Assembly (NCBI GenBank): GCA_963546395.1
Contig: CAUUMS010000036.1
Coordinates: forward strand, 1 to 12,742
DNA: 12,742 bases
DNA from: Bacteroides_D sp963546395
GTDB taxonomy: Bacteria > Bacteroidota > Bacteroidia > Bacteroidales > CAJPTX01
Direction of reading: 5' to 3'
Within the stretch, counting starts at the first letter, position 1, and every line of letters starts with the position of its first letter. The translations under genes and the position numbers were made by a program. The notes beneath the pieces are model-generated. The model was not told the DNA's origin and did no database searches. It was given only the letters and a program-made list of their open reading frames with translations. Shown here piece after piece: positions 1-5,577 of the stretch.

Positions 1-38
1 GTATAATCCCCACGAAGATCGCATTCGTATGGAAATGA
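1..38 (+). CDS. possible 3' end of an upstream gene (truncated by window edge)
   Basis: Frame 3 reads IIPTKIAFVWK and then TGA at 36-38. This stop overlaps the ATG at 35-37 of the next gene as ATGA, the usual signature of translationally coupled genes in one operon. The residues alternate polar and hydrophobic, as expected for a final beta strand, so the tail of a TonB-dependent outer-membrane receptor is a reasonable guess given the uptake lipoproteins that follow. Only eleven codons are visible, so the product cannot be identified and the frame itself could be open by chance. Such receptors often end in phenylalanine or another aromatic residue; this one would end in Trp-Lys. Confidence 0.35.
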   Translation, partial: IIPTKIAFVWK

Positions 39-1318
39 ACATTCTAAGGCGTAGACCCCTTGTGCCAATCCTCGGGGCCCTGCTCCTGCTGGCATCCTGC
101 CGTGGCGAGGAGCTTCCTCCCACCAGCCTAGGGGTGGCCAGCAGCTACCGTGTGGAGCGTCTTCAGCAGCTGCGCATCGTGGGCGGGCGTGAGCGAGGCA
201 ACTACCGCTGGCACCTGGTGGCGGCCAATACCACCGGCGAGTGGCAGAGCTTTACCGATAGCGTCGTCTGGCGTGGGCGCGACTTCGTCACCGCCATCCC
301 CGACACGGGCTCCTACCGCTACGAGTGCCACTACACCGATGGGCCCAACCGCATCGTCATCCCCTTCCGCGTCTATGTGCAGGAGGAGTACACCACCTAC
401 AGCCCCTACGTGTCCGATGTGTTGGAGTACTCGCCAGCCCCTGGCCCCGAGGTCAACCGTCTCATACGGGCCACCGCGCAGCACTCCGCCGATGAGGTGC
501 TCTTTCTGTGCAAGGAGGCAGTCTGCGGCGTGGGGCAGAGCAGCATCTCGTTGGGAGGCTTCGGGGGACACATCGTCTTTGCATTCGACCACCTGGTGCG
601 TAACGTCAAGGGCCAGCCCGACTTCTACATCTACAGCAATGTCAACCAGCTCTCGCCCTCCGGGGAAAAGCCCATCCTGACCAACGGGAATCCCGGCATC
701 GTAGAGGTGGCCTTCGACCGCAACGGTAACGGCCGCCCCGATCCCGACGAGTGGTACGAGTTGCGTGGCAGCGAGTACGACCATGATAGCACCCTGGCCG
801 ACTACGAGATCACCTACTTCCGCCCTTCGGCCGAGAAGTCGGCTGAGCAGGTGGAGGCCCTCGACCAGGCCCGCAATTTCGATAACCCAAAGTACATTGC
901 CTGGACTGACAACCGGGGCCGCCGCGGCTACATCCCCCACGTGCAGGTGCAGGGGCTCTTCTTCAGCTACTGGCCTCTGGGCAAGTTCAAAGATGCCGAT
1001 GAGCTGCACTTCAAGGGGCGTTGCCTTCCGCCAAACTGCACCGAGGTGGTGCAGGAGAAGATGGAGAATGGCAAGATGAAAACCCACGTTATGCCCAAGC
1101 GGTGGGCCTTCCGGGCTGGCTACGCTGACAATCTGCCCAAGTCGCTCGACCAGGGCTTCGACATCGGCGACGCAGTGGATGCCAAGGGTAACCCTGTGCT
1201 GCTGCCAGGCATCCAGTTCGTGCGGGTCTACACGGCGGTCAACGTCCAGGTGGGCAAGGTGGGCGTGCTGGCCACCGAGATCTCGGGAGCTGTGGACTTG
1301 CACATGAAGTCGAAGTAA
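35..1318 (+). CDS. PKD-like cell-surface lipoprotein of a TonB/BtuF-type uptake locus
   Basis: Predicted outer-membrane or surface-exposed lipoprotein of 427 residues. I start it at the ATG at 35 because of the ATGA overlap with the frame ahead; an in-frame ATG at 29 would add two residues. The signal peptide is followed by lipobox LLASC, lipidated Cys being residue 22. Residues of about 35-115 look like a PKD/Ig fold (a Tyr-rich strand ending in YRYECHY). The rest matches a conserved Bacteroidota cell-surface domain as I know it: GFGGHIVFAFDH, a WYELRGSEY segment, and a C-terminal stretch with GNPVLLPGIQFVRVYTAVN ending in DLH. Residues 228-239 (DRNGNGRPDPDE) fit the EF-hand calcium loop at positions 1, 3, 5, 6, 9 and 12. 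Such proteins commonly sit beside TonB receptors and BtuF-like binding proteins, which agrees with the next gene 15 bases downstream. Ligand capture at the surface is inferred, and the ligand is unknown. Confidence 0.88.
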   Translation: MNILRRRPLVPILGALLLLASCRGEELPPTSLGVASSYRVERLQQLRIVGGRERGNYRWHLVAANTTGEWQSFTDSVVWRGRDFVTAIPDTGSYRYECHYTDGPNRIVIPFRVYVQEEYTTYSPYVSDVLEYSPAPGPEVNRLIRATAQHSADEVLFLCKEAVCGVGQSSISLGGFGGHIVFAFDHLVRNVKGQPDFYIYSNVNQLSPSGEKPILTNGNPGIVEVAFDRNGNGRPDPDEWYELRGSEYDHDSTLADYEITYFRPSAEKSAEQVEALDQARNFDNPKYIAWTDNRGRRGYIPHVQVQGLFFSYWPLGKFKDADELHFKGRCLPPNCTEVVQEKMENGKMKTHVMPKRWAFRAGYADNLPKSLDQGFDIGDAVDAKGNPVLLPGIQFVRVYTAVNVQVGKVGVLATEISGAVDLHMKSK

Positions 1319-1333
1319 CATTCTCCCACCCAC

Positions 1334-2491
1334 ATGTGGCGCATCCTAAGTGTAGCATCTGCGCGGCGTTTCGGCTGGCTCTGCCTGCTGGTTGCCACCA
1401 TGGCCCTCTTGGGGGGCTGTGGACACCGGGCCGAGGAGTTGCATGCCGAGGGCGTGGCGGCCTCCTACGCCGAGGGGTTCTATTTCGATAGGGGAGCCAA
1501 CGGCGAGCTCGAGCTCGTGGTGCGCAATGCTGATGCCCTCGCGGGTGAGCCCTCCAGGGTGGTCTACCGTTTCGGGGGGCTACAGGATCTCAGCGATAGC
1601 CTCGTGGTGCTGAGCCGCGTGCCCAAGCGGGTGGTCTGTCTCAGCACTACCCATGTGGGCTTTCTCGATGCGCTTGCCTGCGCGGGCGATGTGGTGGGGG
1701 TGAGTGGCACCGATTACGTCTCGTGCCGCCAGGTGAGCGATTCCATTGCCGCAGGACGTGTGCGCGATGTGGGCCCCGTGGAGACGCTCAACTACGAGCT
1801 CCTTCTCACCCTACATCCCGACCTCGTGCTGGCCTACGATGTGGCTGGCACCAGTGCGACCATGCTGCATAGGCTCAATGAGATGGGCATCCCCGTGCTG
1901 CTCGTGGGGGAGTATAAGGAGCGTAGCCCCTTGGGGCGTGCCGAGTGGCTACGGGCGGTGGGGTTCCTCATGGGGCGCGCGGCGATGGCCGATAGTGCGT
2001 TTGCGCAGATTGCCGCGCGCTACTCCCGTCAGCGCGACCGCGTGAAGACGGTTTGGCACCGTCCTAAAGTGCTCATCAACGCCCCCTGGCAGGACACCTG
2101 GTACATACCCGGGGCCGATAGCTATATGGCGCACCTGATTGCCGATGCGGGGGGTGAGCTGCTGACGGCCGGTCATCAGGATGCCGACTCCCACGGCGTG
2201 AGCTTCGAGGTGGCCCTCGGGCTCGGCATGCAGGCCGAGTACTGGTTGCATCCCGGTTGCGAAACGCTCCATGCCTTGCGCTCCATGCATCCCGCCTTCG
2301 GGGGCTTCCCCAGCGTGGAGGTGCGCCAGGTCTACGGCAACACGCGGCGCGTGAATGCCAAGGGGGGGAACGATTTCTGGGAGTCGGGCGTGGTGCACCC
2401 CGATCTGCTACTACGCGATCTGGTGCGCATCTTGCACCCCGACCAGGGGGCACGGGCCGATTCGCTCCACTACTACCGACGATTGCTCTAA
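1334..2491 (+). CDS. ABC transporter substrate-binding lipoprotein, BtuF/FecB type
   Basis: Periplasmic binding protein that would hand a corrinoid, heme or ferric chelate to an inner-membrane ABC importer. It has 385 residues, including an N-terminal signal with lipobox LLGGC (lipid Cys 29). The class III (cluster A-II) binding-protein fold is recognisable. The first lobe contains RVVCLSTTHVGFLDAL (99-114) and VGPVETLNYELLLTLHPDLV (147-165). A long helical linker lies at about 200-240. The second lobe contains WYIPGADSYMAHLIADAGG (256-274). Residues 30-95, ahead of the first lobe, are an extension typical of the Bacteroidota versions. The gene lies 15 bases after the surface lipoprotein and 13 bases before tmk, so it is probably co-transcribed with both. 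The permease and ATPase genes expected for a complete importer are not in the window. Substrate specificity cannot be told from the sequence; cobalamin and heme are the leading candidates. Confidence 0.92.
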   Translation: MWRILSVASARRFGWLCLLVATMALLGGCGHRAEELHAEGVAASYAEGFYFDRGANGELELVVRNADALAGEPSRVVYRFGGLQDLSDSLVVLSRVPKRVVCLSTTHVGFLDALACAGDVVGVSGTDYVSCRQVSDSIAAGRVRDVGPVETLNYELLLTLHPDLVLAYDVAGTSATMLHRLNEMGIPVLLVGEYKERSPLGRAEWLRAVGFLMGRAAMADSAFAQIAARYSRQRDRVKTVWHRPKVLINAPWQDTWYIPGADSYMAHLIADAGGELLTAGHQDADSHGVSFEVALGLGMQAEYWLHPGCETLHALRSMHPAFGGFPSVEVRQVYGNTRRVNAKGGNDFWESGVVHPDLLLRDLVRILHPDQGARADSLHYYRRLL

Positions 2492-2504
2492 CTAGCCCGA
2501 ATTT

Positions 2505-3197
2505 ATGGGAGCATTGATTGCGATAGAGGGCGGCGACGGGGCTGGAAAATCCACCCAGCACGCCCTGCTCAGGCGGCGTCTTGAGGCCGAGGGGTACCCC
2601 GTGCACGCCATCCACTTTCCGCGCCTGGAGGCCACGGTGTACGGCGAGCTCATCGGGGCCTTCCTACGTGGCGAGCTAGGACGCATGGATCAGGTGGCGC
2701 CAAAGCTCGTGGCCCTGCTGTATGCGAGCGATCAGAGCGCGGCCCAGGATTCCATACGCCAGCATTTGGAGGCCGGTGAGATAGTGCTACTCGACCGCTA
2801 TTACGCCTCGAATCTCGCCTACCAGGGGGCCAAGGTGGCTGAGGGCCATGAGCGCGAGACGCTGCTCCGCTGGATACTCCGGCTGGAGCTCGAGCACCTG
2901 GGGGTGCGACCTGCCGATATGACCCTCTGCCTACATGTGCCGCGCCAATTCTCCGACTCCGCGCTTGCGCAACGGGCCGCTGATGATGCGGGAGCTACCT
3001 CGTGCGGCGGGGTGGACATTCACGAGCAGGATTCCGACTTCCAGGGCCGCGTCTGCGGCATCTTCGACCGCCTGGCGGACTATGTGCCCCACTACCACGT
3101 GCTGAACTGCGGCACTCCCTCAGGGGGCATGATGCCGCGGGAGGTCATCCACGAGTTGATCTACACAGCTGTGAAACGCTGTTTGCCCTCCCGTTAG
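2505..3197 (+). CDS. tmk: dTMP (thymidylate) kinase
   Basis: Cytoplasmic enzyme that phosphorylates dTMP to dTDP with ATP, an essential step in dTTP synthesis. The 230-residue length is slightly above the ~205-215 of many bacterial forms. The P-loop EGGDGAGKST spans residues 8-17 (Lys15). HFPR at 37-40 resembles the FPE/FPR version seen in Bacteroides-type and eukaryotic kinases rather than the TREPGGT of E. coli. The DRY motif is at 97-99, followed by SNLAYQ (102-107). The region of about 125-175 with VDIHEQDSDF is the LID/helical part. Position 77 is Gln (LLYASDQS), where most family members have an Arg that contacts the thymine; Tyr73 fills the aromatic stacking position. The gene follows the binding-protein gene by 13 bases and is probably expressed from the same upstream promoter. 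The hairpin at 3339-3370 is the likely transcript end. Confidence 0.95.
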   Translation: MGALIAIEGGDGAGKSTQHALLRRRLEAEGYPVHAIHFPRLEATVYGELIGAFLRGELGRMDQVAPKLVALLYASDQSAAQDSIRQHLEAGEIVLLDRYYASNLAYQGAKVAEGHERETLLRWILRLELEHLGVRPADMTLCLHVPRQFSDSALAQRAADDAGATSCGGVDIHEQDSDFQGRVCGIFDRLADYVPHYHVLNCGTPSGGMMPREVIHELIYTAVKRCLPSR

Positions 3198-3338
3198 GGT
3201 TCTGTGGATCTGCGCCTCAGCCTGTTACACCATTCTCCATTTCCCTCTCCCCATGATGCCGTGGGTGCTCCCACTGGGGGCATCTGTGCCGATTTGTGCG
3301 CCATTGTCGCCCTACCATCCTCGTAGCAACACCGAATC

Positions 3339-3370
3339 AAGTCCGTATTTGGTAGGAGAAATACGGACTT
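3339..3370. terminator. bidirectional hairpin terminator between convergent genes
   Basis: A perfect 12-bp inverted repeat, AAGTCCGTATTT (3339-3350) and AAATACGGACTT (3359-3370), with an 8-base loop. It lies between the stop of tmk (3197) and the stop of the converging HD-domain gene (3395), where a shared terminator is expected. The A/T pairs at both ends of the stem give short U runs on either strand, but no long T tract follows. The rest of 3198-3394 shows no gene. Confidence 0.75.
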
Positions 3371-3394
3371 AGTGCCTCTCTGGTACGATGAATC

Positions 3395-4669
3395 CTAGTG
3401 GGAATGTGCCTCTAGCGCAGAGGAGGGGAGCGGGGTGGGGAGTATCTCCTTGGGAGCCAGCAGGTAGTAGCGCGTGTCGCGCTGCTGAAGGTAATGCTCG
3501 CTGATGATGCGCGACAGCTGTGGCAGACTGGCCAGATGGCCCTGCTGATCGATGAGCTGTATAGCCCCGGCGTGGCTGTTGTAGGCCGAGTTCTGGGCCA
3601 TGCCGCTGCGGATGAGGGTGCTGATGAGTTCCTGGGGCAGGTCCGGATGCAGCTGCGTGTATTGCTGGCGTAGCTCCTCCACGCGGGCGGGTTCGATGGG
3701 ACTGTCGGAGTAGAGCAGGCGCGGCAGCTGGCGGTGTAGAAGCCGGTGCGACAGCTGCTGTAGGGTGGGGTCGTCGTGCTGCGTCCACTGCTTGATGGCC
3801 ACGTCTATATCGCTGTCGTTGAGGTCGAGAAAGTCGTTTAGGGCCTCGTCGTCTATGACCTCTGCGTGTGTTGCTGGCCTGGCGAGCAGGCGGGCCAGTG
3901 GCCCCTGCGGCAGCACGTGGTGCCCCCACTGGGTCAGCGTGCGGGCGCGGCCAATGACGCTCTTGAGCAGAAGCTCGGCGGCCACCACAGTCTTATGAAG
4001 GTACACCTGCCAGTACATCACCCGACGGGCGAGCAGGAAGCTCTCCACGGAGTACAGCCCCTTGATTTCCACCGCTAGCTGATTGTCAGCCACCCGCAGC
4101 ATCTTGATGAGTCGCTCACCCGGGATGCGACCCTCCACTACGCCCGTGAAAAAGCTGTCGCGCAGCAGGTAGTCCATGCGATCCACGTCGAGTTGCCCCG
4201 ACAGGAGCTGGTGGAGAAATGTCTTGGGGTGCTGGTGTGTGAAGATGGCGATGGCCTCGTCGAGTTCACCCCCCAGCTCTTGGTTGATGCGCTGCATGAT
4301 GCGTAGCCCTACGTGCTCGTGCCCAGTGCCCGGGAGTAGCTGTCCCTCGAGGCAGTGTGAGTAGGGCCCATGCCCGATGTCGTGCAGGAGTATGGCTGCG
4401 AGCGCTGCGGTGCGTTCGGCCTCGGTGAGCTGGTGCCCCTTCAGGTGGAGAGCCTCCAGGGCTACTTGCATGAGATGCATGGCCCCGATGGCGTGCTGAA
4501 AGCGCGTGTGGACAGCCCCGGGGTACACTAGCTGGGTGATGCCCAGCTGCTGGATGCGGCGAAGACGCTGAAAATGCGGGTGATCCACGAGCCGGCGTGG
4601 CAGACCGCCGGGAATGCTGATGAACCCGTGCACGGGATCGTTGAGTATTTTGCCGTCGGACGAGCCCAT
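3395..4669 (-). CDS. HD-domain phosphohydrolase, SAMHD1/dGTPase-like
   Basis: Cytoplasmic metal-dependent phosphohydrolase of 424 residues in the group that includes dNTP triphosphohydrolases. The H..HD..D metal site is complete: His59 in HTRFQHAIG, His96-Asp97 in LLHDIGHGPYSH (94-105), and Asp163 in DVDRMDYLLRD (161-171). The last stretch aligns with the SAMHD1 segment holding Asp311, Tyr315 and Asp319. KILNDPVHGF near the N-terminus is the usual beginning for these proteins, supporting the ATG at 4669. YSVESFLLARRVMYWQVYLH (206-225) is a conserved helix of the Bacteroidota members. Substrate is unproven: dGTP or other dNTPs are suggested by the family, but many close relatives are uncharacterised. 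The gene converges on tmk, which feeds dTTP synthesis; that pairing may be coincidence. No clear promoter element was found in the 157 bases upstream, so some read-through from the RRM gene is possible. Confidence 0.94.
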   Translation of the reverse strand: MGSSDGKILNDPVHGFISIPGGLPRRLVDHPHFQRLRRIQQLGITQLVYPGAVHTRFQHAIGAMHLMQVALEALHLKGHQLTEAERTAALAAILLHDIGHGPYSHCLEGQLLPGTGHEHVGLRIMQRINQELGGELDEAIAIFTHQHPKTFLHQLLSGQLDVDRMDYLLRDSFFTGVVEGRIPGERLIKMLRVADNQLAVEIKGLYSVESFLLARRVMYWQVYLHKTVVAAELLLKSVIGRARTLTQWGHHVLPQGPLARLLARPATHAEVIDDEALNDFLDLNDSDIDVAIKQWTQHDDPTLQQLSHRLLHRQLPRLLYSDSPIEPARVEELRQQYTQLHPDLPQELISTLIRSGMAQNSAYNSHAGAIQLIDQQGHLASLPQLSRIISEHYLQQRDTRYYLLAPKEILPTPLPSSALEAHSH

Positions 4670-4707
4670 GCGTAGGGAGGTTTGGGGATGAGGTGAAGGG
4701 TGGACGC

Positions 4708-4744
4708 AAAAAGTGCGGTAGCTGCCGGGGCGGCTACCGCACTT
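4708..4744 (-). terminator. rho-independent terminator of the RRM gene
   Basis: A 12-bp perfect inverted repeat, AAGTGCGGTAGC (4711-4722) and GCTACCGCACTT (4733-4744), with a 10-base loop. Read on the - strand, the stem is followed by TTTTT (complement of the A run 4708-4712, the first bases shared with the stem). It lies 84 bases past the stop of the RRM gene and 38 bases before the HD gene start. Orientation and T run assign it to the RRM transcript. Confidence 0.8.
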
Positions 4745-4777
4745 CGAGTATGTCGTTATAGCAACGCGTATTCGACC

Positions 4778-4793
4778 AGCCCCCGCAGGGGCT
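4778..4793. other. small GC-rich inverted repeat
   Basis: AGCCCC (4778-4783) and GGGGCT (4788-4793) could form a 6-bp stem with a 4-base loop just past the RRM gene stop. No T run follows on either strand, so it is not convincing as a terminator. It may only help stabilise the 3' end of the mRNA. Confidence 0.3.
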
Positions 4794-4827
4794 CACGATC
4801 GCTTTGATTCAGTGTGTGACGGTGATG

Positions 4828-5127
4828 CTAGTAGTCGTCGCGGCGCGGGGCACGGCGGTACTCACCGCTGTGCTGCGGGCGCTCGGCGCGCTCCTGGGCG
4901 GGATTCACCACGATGGCCCTGCCGCCAACGTCGCTACCGTTCAGCTCGCTGATGGCGCGCTGCGCAGCCTCGTCATCGGGCATCTCTACGAAACCGTAAC
5001 CCTTGCTGCGGCCCGTGGTGCGATCCTTGATGATACGTGCGGCTGACACTTCACCGTACTGGGTGAACAACTCGCTCAACTCGCCCTCCTGCAAACGGTA
5101 CGGAAGGCTCCCTACAAAAATGTTCAT
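4828..5127 (-). CDS. single-RRM RNA-binding protein
   Basis: Small cytoplasmic RNA-binding protein of 99 residues made of one RNA recognition motif and a short charged tail. RNP2 is IFVGSL (residues 3-8) and RNP1 is KGYGFVEM (42-49), with the aromatic residues that stack on RNA bases (Phe4, Tyr44, Phe46) present. The tail (80-99) is rich in Arg, Glu and Gln and ends RRAPRRDDY. I start the protein at MNIFVGSLPY: the frame is open for 47 further codons upstream, but those lie over the promoter element at 5161-5168 and resemble no RRM protein. Bacteroidota carry several such genes, and in Bacteroides they act as global post-transcriptional regulators. The specific targets here are unknown. It has its own promoter and terminator, so it is probably monocistronic. 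Confidence 0.95.
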   Translation of the reverse strand: MNIFVGSLPYRLQEGELSELFTQYGEVSAARIIKDRTTGRSKGYGFVEMPDDEAAQRAISELNGSDVGGRAIVVNPAQERAERPQHSGEYRRAPRRDDY

Positions 5128-5160
5128 ACTGGATTGAACTGTTAATAAACAACAACGGGC

Positions 5161-5168
5161 CAAAGGTA
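5161..5168 (-). promoter_or_regulatory. Bacteroidota -7 promoter element for the RRM gene
   Basis: The - strand reads TACCTTTG, an exact match to the TAnnTTTG consensus of the phylum's primary sigma factor. Transcription would begin near 5155, giving an A/T-rich leader of roughly 30 bases ahead of the ATG at 5127. A clear TTG around -33 is not present, so strength is uncertain. Confidence 0.6.
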
Positions 5169-5229
5169 GTGCTTTTTTCTTCCCTGCGCGCATTGCACGG
5201 CACATCACCGGGAGGAATAGTCTCCATTT

Positions 5230-5319
5230 GCCTATTGGTGCACTGATGCACAGGGCGTTGCATACCATGAGCCATTATGGAAATAATTTGCAGCCACCCT
5301 GGCCTATGCACCAATTGGC
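5230..5319. repeat. imperfect inverted repeat, 12 of 13 matching, 64-base spacer
   Basis: GCCTATTGGTGCA (5230-5242) is the reverse complement of TGCACCAATTGGC (5307-5319) except at one base. The core ATTGGT recurs at 5457-5462. The repeat lies upstream of both divergent promoters and could be an operator pair or a cruciform. Function is inferred from position only. Confidence 0.45.
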
Positions 5320-5386
5320 CACGGGGCGCACGGCGTGGCATGACGCTTGCGCTGGGATTTGGCTCCTCTGGGCTGCACGATCTTTC

Positions 5387-5394
5387 TACCTTTG
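5387..5394 (+). promoter_or_regulatory. candidate -7 promoter element for the giant gene
   Basis: TACCTTTG matches TAnnTTTG exactly on the + strand. A TTTG at 5358-5361 could serve as the -33 element, but the 25-base spacing is longer than usual. If used, transcription starts near 5401 and leaves a leader of about 177 bases before the ATG at 5578. An 8-base match of this kind can occur by chance, and no better promoter is visible closer to the gene. Confidence 0.42.
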
Positions 5395-5577
5395 CGCTCG
5401 CAAATGCACTTCCCCTACACGGACAGAATCACGGCGTTTGTATGTGCTACATCGTGATTGGTCAATCGCATTTTGGGCGGTTGCAACAAAAAAATACGGT
5501 AGCCCGTTGCAAGGTTGTAGGGTATTTAGTGCCAATTGCGTGCGAATTAACCACGGTGGTACCACACCACGGAAATC

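Larger units (their letters stand above)
5128..5577. other. divergent non-coding region between the RRM gene and the giant gene
   Basis: About 450 bases with no convincing gene. The two + strand open frames here (starting at 5228 and 5277) lack any recognisable domain and run into the giant gene start in other frames. The stretch holds two facing promoter elements (5161-5168 minus, 5387-5394 plus) and a 12-of-13 inverted repeat (5230-5242 with 5307-5319). Further in are a hairpin of TTGCAAC (5481-5487) and GTTGCAA (5506-5512) around an A7 run, and a 10-bp palindrome GTGGTACCAC (5556-5565) just ahead of the giant gene ATG. The region is visibly richer in A/T than the flanking genes. Confidence 0.7.

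Noticed and set aside
128..1333. Long - strand open frame (401 codons) opposite the first lipoprotein gene
   Set aside because: It is antisense to a gene with a clear signal peptide and conserved family motifs, and its translation is His/Val/Leu-rich without any recognisable domain. High GC codon-position bias explains its openness.
3372..3413. 8-base direct repeat GTGCCTCT (3372-3379 and 3406-3413) near the HD gene stop
   Set aside because: Too short, and partly inside coding sequence. No element or target-site structure lies between the copies.
3369..3929. - strand open frame (186 codons) overlapping the HD-domain gene
   Set aside because: It is a shifted-frame shadow of the HD gene, rich in Pro, Ala, His and Arg and without motifs. 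The HD frame carries the full metal site and family helices.
5128..5268. 47-codon N-terminal extension of the RRM gene
   Set aside because: It would place the start upstream of the exact TACCTTTG promoter element. RRM proteins of this type begin at the MNIFVG strand.
5551..5572. Direct repeat CCACGG around the GTGGTACCAC palindrome as a possible att or insertion site
   Set aside because: Only six bases, with no integrase, transposase or second copy in the window.
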